A DNA stretch of 64,000 bases from Litchfieldia sinesaloumensis (lineage in GTDB: Bacteria; Bacillota; Bacilli; Bacillales; Bacillaceae_L), in contig NZ_LT732529.1 of NCBI RefSeq assembly GCF_900156865.1, positions 1,612,642 through 1,676,641 on the forward strand, in the 5' to 3' direction. The position numbers and the translations under genes are program-made. The notes beneath the pieces are model-generated. The model did not search any database and had not been told where the DNA came from. It worked only from the letters and a program-made list of their open reading frames with translations. Shown piece after piece: positions 61,701 to 64,000 of this stretch (position 1 is its first letter; each line of letters opens with the position of its first letter).

Positions 61701-64000
61701 ATTTCTTTCTGTACCTATTTTAAAGATTTTTAAAACCTTCGGTTTTTCTCACAAAAAAAGACCAACCCTATGGTTGATCCTTTACTTGCCTAGCGACGTC
61801 CTACTCTCACAGGGACAAAGTCCCAACTACCATCGGCGCTGAAGCTTAACTTCCGTGTTCGGTCGGTGGCTTCCGATGAGCGGCAGATTTCTGCGTCAGC
61901 TGCACTCCCTCCAATCCTCATGTACATTGTACATTCCGGTTGTCGCTCACTTGCTTCCTTGAACTCTTTGCTCCTCGAAACCCACCGTATTTGGATTTCT
62001 TTCTGTACCTATTTTAAAGATTTTTAAAACCTTCGGTTTTTCTCACAAAAAAAGACCAACCCTATGGTTGATCCTTTACTTGCCTAGCGACGTCCTACTC
62101 TCACAGGGACAAAGTCCCAACTACCATCGGCGCTGAAGCTTAACTTCCGTGTTCGGTCGGTGGCTTCCGATGAGCGGCAGATTTCTGCGTCAGCTGCACT
62201 CCCTCCAATCCTCATGTACATTGTACATTCCGGTTGTCGCTCACTTGCTTCCTTGAACTCTTTGCTCCTCGAAACCCACCGTATTTGGATTTCTTTCTGT
62301 ACCTATTTTAAAGATTTTTAAAACCTTCGGTTTTTCTCACAAAAAAAGACCAACCCTATGGTTGATCCTTTACTTGCCTAGCGACGTCCTACTCTCACAG
62401 GGACAAAGTCCCAACTACCATCGGCGCTGAAGCTTAACTTCCGTGTTCGGTCGGTGGCTTCCGATGAGCGGCAGATTTCTGCGTCAGCTGCACTCCCTCC
62501 AATCCTCATGTACATTGTACATTCCGGTTGTCGCTCACTTGCTTCCTTGAACTCTTTGCTCCTCGAAACCCACCGTATTTGGATTTCTTTCTGTACCTAT
62601 TTTAAAGATTTTTAAAACCTTCGGTTTTTCTCACAAAAAAAGACCAACCCTATGGTTGATCCTTTACTTGCCTAGCGACGTCCTACTCTCACAGGGACAA
62701 AGTCCCAACTACCATCGGCGCTGAAGCTTAACTTCCGTGTTCGGTCGGTGGCTTCCGATGAGCGGCAGATTTCTGCGTCAGCTGCACTCCCTCCAATCCT
62801 CATGTACATTGTACATTCCGGTTGTCGCTCACTTGCTTCCTTGAACTCTTTGCTCCTCGAAACCCACCGTATTTGGATTTCTTTCTGTACCTATTTTAAA
62901 GATTTTTAAAACCTTCGGTTTTTCTCACAAAAAAAGACCAACCCTATGGTTGATCCTTTACTTGCCTAGCGACGTCCTACTCTCACAGGGACAAAGTCCC
63001 AACTACCATCGGCGCTGAAGCTTAACTTCCGTGTTCGGTCGGTGGCTTCCGATGAGCGGCAGATTTCTGCGTCAGCTGCACTCCCTCCAATCCTCATGTA
63101 CATTGTACATTCCGGTTGTCGCTCACTTGCTTCCTTGAACTCTTTGCTCCTCGAAACCCACCGTATTTGGATTTCTTTCTGTACCTATTTTAAAGATTTT
63201 TAAAACCTTCGGTTTTTCTCACAAAAAAAGACCAACCCTATGGTTGATCCTTTACTTGCCTAGCGACGTCCTACTCTCACAGGGACAAAGTCCCAACTAC
63301 CATCGGCGCTGAAGCTTAACTTCCGTGTTCGGTCGGTGGCTTCCGATGAGCGGCAGATTTCTGCGTCAGCTGCACTCCCTCCAATCCTCATGTACATTGT
63401 ACATTCCGGTTGTCGCTCACTTGCTTCCTTGAACTCTTTGCTCCTCGAAACCCACCGTATTTGGATTTCTTTCTGTACCTATTTTAAAGATTTTTAAAAC
63501 CTTCGGTTTTTCTCACAAAAAAAGACCAACCCTATGGTTGATCCTTTACTTGCCTAGCGACGTCCTACTCTCACAGGGACAAAGTCCCAACTACCATCGG
63601 CGCTGAAGCTTAACTTCCGTGTTCGGTCGGTGGCTTCCGATGAGCGGCAGATTTCTGCGTCAGCTGCACTCCCTCCAATCCTCATGTACATTGTACATTC
63701 CGGTTGTCGCTCACTTGCTTCCTTGAACTCTTTGCTCCTCGAAACCCACCGTATTTGGATTTCTTTCTGTACCTATTTTAAAGATTTTTAAAACCTTCGG
63801 TTTTTCTCACAAAAAAAGACCAACCCTATGGTTGATCCTTTACTTGCCTAGCGACGTCCTACTCTCACAGGGACAAAGTCCCAACTACCATCGGCGCTGA
63901 AGCTTAACTTCCGTGTTCGGTCGGTGGCTTCCGATGAGCGGCAGATTTCTGCGTCAGCTGCACTCCCTCCAATCCTCATGTACATTGTACATTCCGGTTG
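58762..64000. repeat. tandem array of a 294-bp unit carrying a 5S rRNA 3' fragment, continuing past the window edge
   Basis: A fixed landmark, TAGCGACGTC, occurs at 58851 and then exactly every 294 bp (59145, 59439, 59733, 60027 ... 63849): 17 full periods and a partial eighteenth at the edge. Copies 2-18 look identical by eye; copy 1 differs at several positions (CATAGGG for CACAGGG, AAGGTTG for TATGGTTG, altered spacer). Read on the minus strand a unit is: about 130 bp of structured non-ribosomal sequence (palindromes ATGTACAATGTACAT and GCAGAAATCTGC), ~76 nt of the 3' part of 5S rRNA, terminator GGATCAACC-atag-GGTTGGTC + T7, and an AAAACC-gaa-GGTTTT hairpin. No open frame or transposase. 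Confidence 0.97.
58848..58923 (-). rRNA. 5S rRNA 3' fragment, first (most divergent) copy; repeats every 294 bp
   Basis: Minus-strand reading CCGAACACGGAAGTTAAGC, CAGCGCCGATGGTAGTTGGG and GAGAGTAGGACGTCGCTAGGC is the conserved 3' two-thirds of 5S rRNA (helices III-V and the 3' strand of helix I). The 5' part (normally GGTGGCGATAGCG... to the CCGAACACGG box) is missing and replaced by unrelated sequence. Equivalent fragments sit at 59142-59217, 59436-59511, 59730-59805 and so on to 63846-63921. By sequence these are partial copies and cannot form normal 5S; they are likely non-functional as ribosomal RNA. Confidence 0.9.

Noticed and set aside
58762..64000. CRISPR array
   Set aside because: The period is 294 bp with no variable spacers; the whole unit is identical and contains 5S rRNA sequence.

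Overview
The window reads as chromosome of a low-GC, spore-forming Bacillaceae bacterium. Evidence: strong AGGAGG-type ribosome binding sites with frequent TTG/GTG starts, a GerA/B/C spore-germinant receptor operon, SAM (S-box) and TPP riboswitches, LysM-NlpC/P60 wall hydrolase, PadR/HAAS membrane modules and a dispersed GC-rich intergenic repeat of the kind seen in this family. I cannot name the species.

Layout. 1-10.4 kb is a defence-flavoured stretch: the N-terminal part of an McrB-like AAA restriction protein runs off the left edge, then an M20 peptidase, then a four-gene, translationally coupled SMC-type operon (JetD-, JetA-, JetB-, JetC-like; minus strand) that I read as a Wadjet-like anti-plasmid system in an unusual D-A-B-C order. 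10.6-22.6 kb holds two PadR/membrane-protein modules, a PAS histidine kinase, an esterase, an MFS exporter, a LysM-NlpC/P60 hydrolase, a beta-lactamase-fold serine hydrolase, and a glycosyltransferase coupled to an XRE-AbrB fusion regulator. 22.8-28.7 kb is a compact four-gene cluster (DUF4236-type protein, a 1204-residue protein with three intact CbxX/CfqX AAA modules plus one degenerate Clp-like AAA, and two small membrane proteins) that matches no system I can name.

29-46.7 kb is mostly housekeeping and stress: large catalase KatE, a DUF4363/DUF421 (YetF-type) pair, an ArsR regulator with a well-formed operator-promoter followed by a UvrA-like gene ruined by an internal deletion, a two-component system, an ectoine/hydroxyectoine-type ABC importer, an erythromycin-esterase-type protein, a tandem AhpD-like protein under a SAM riboswitch, and an M2/M3-type metallopeptidase. 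46.9-58.8 kb has the germination operon, a TPP-riboswitch-controlled tenA, several small membrane proteins, an Old-Yellow-Enzyme reductase behind a possible attenuator, a small XRE-controlled membrane module, an AAC(3)-type acetyltransferase and an orphan WapI-like immunity protein. Three intergenic repeat systems are also present (154-bp x2, 52-bp hairpins x4, and a short GC-rich element).

From 58.76 kb to the right edge the sequence is a perfect-looking tandem array of a 294-bp unit, at least 17 periods and still running at base 64000. Each unit carries the 3' part of 5S rRNA (minus strand) plus its terminator, joined to about 130 bp of unrelated structured sequence in place of the 5' part of 5S. 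This array, the four-gene AAA cluster and the D-A-B-C SMC operon are the parts most worth following up.
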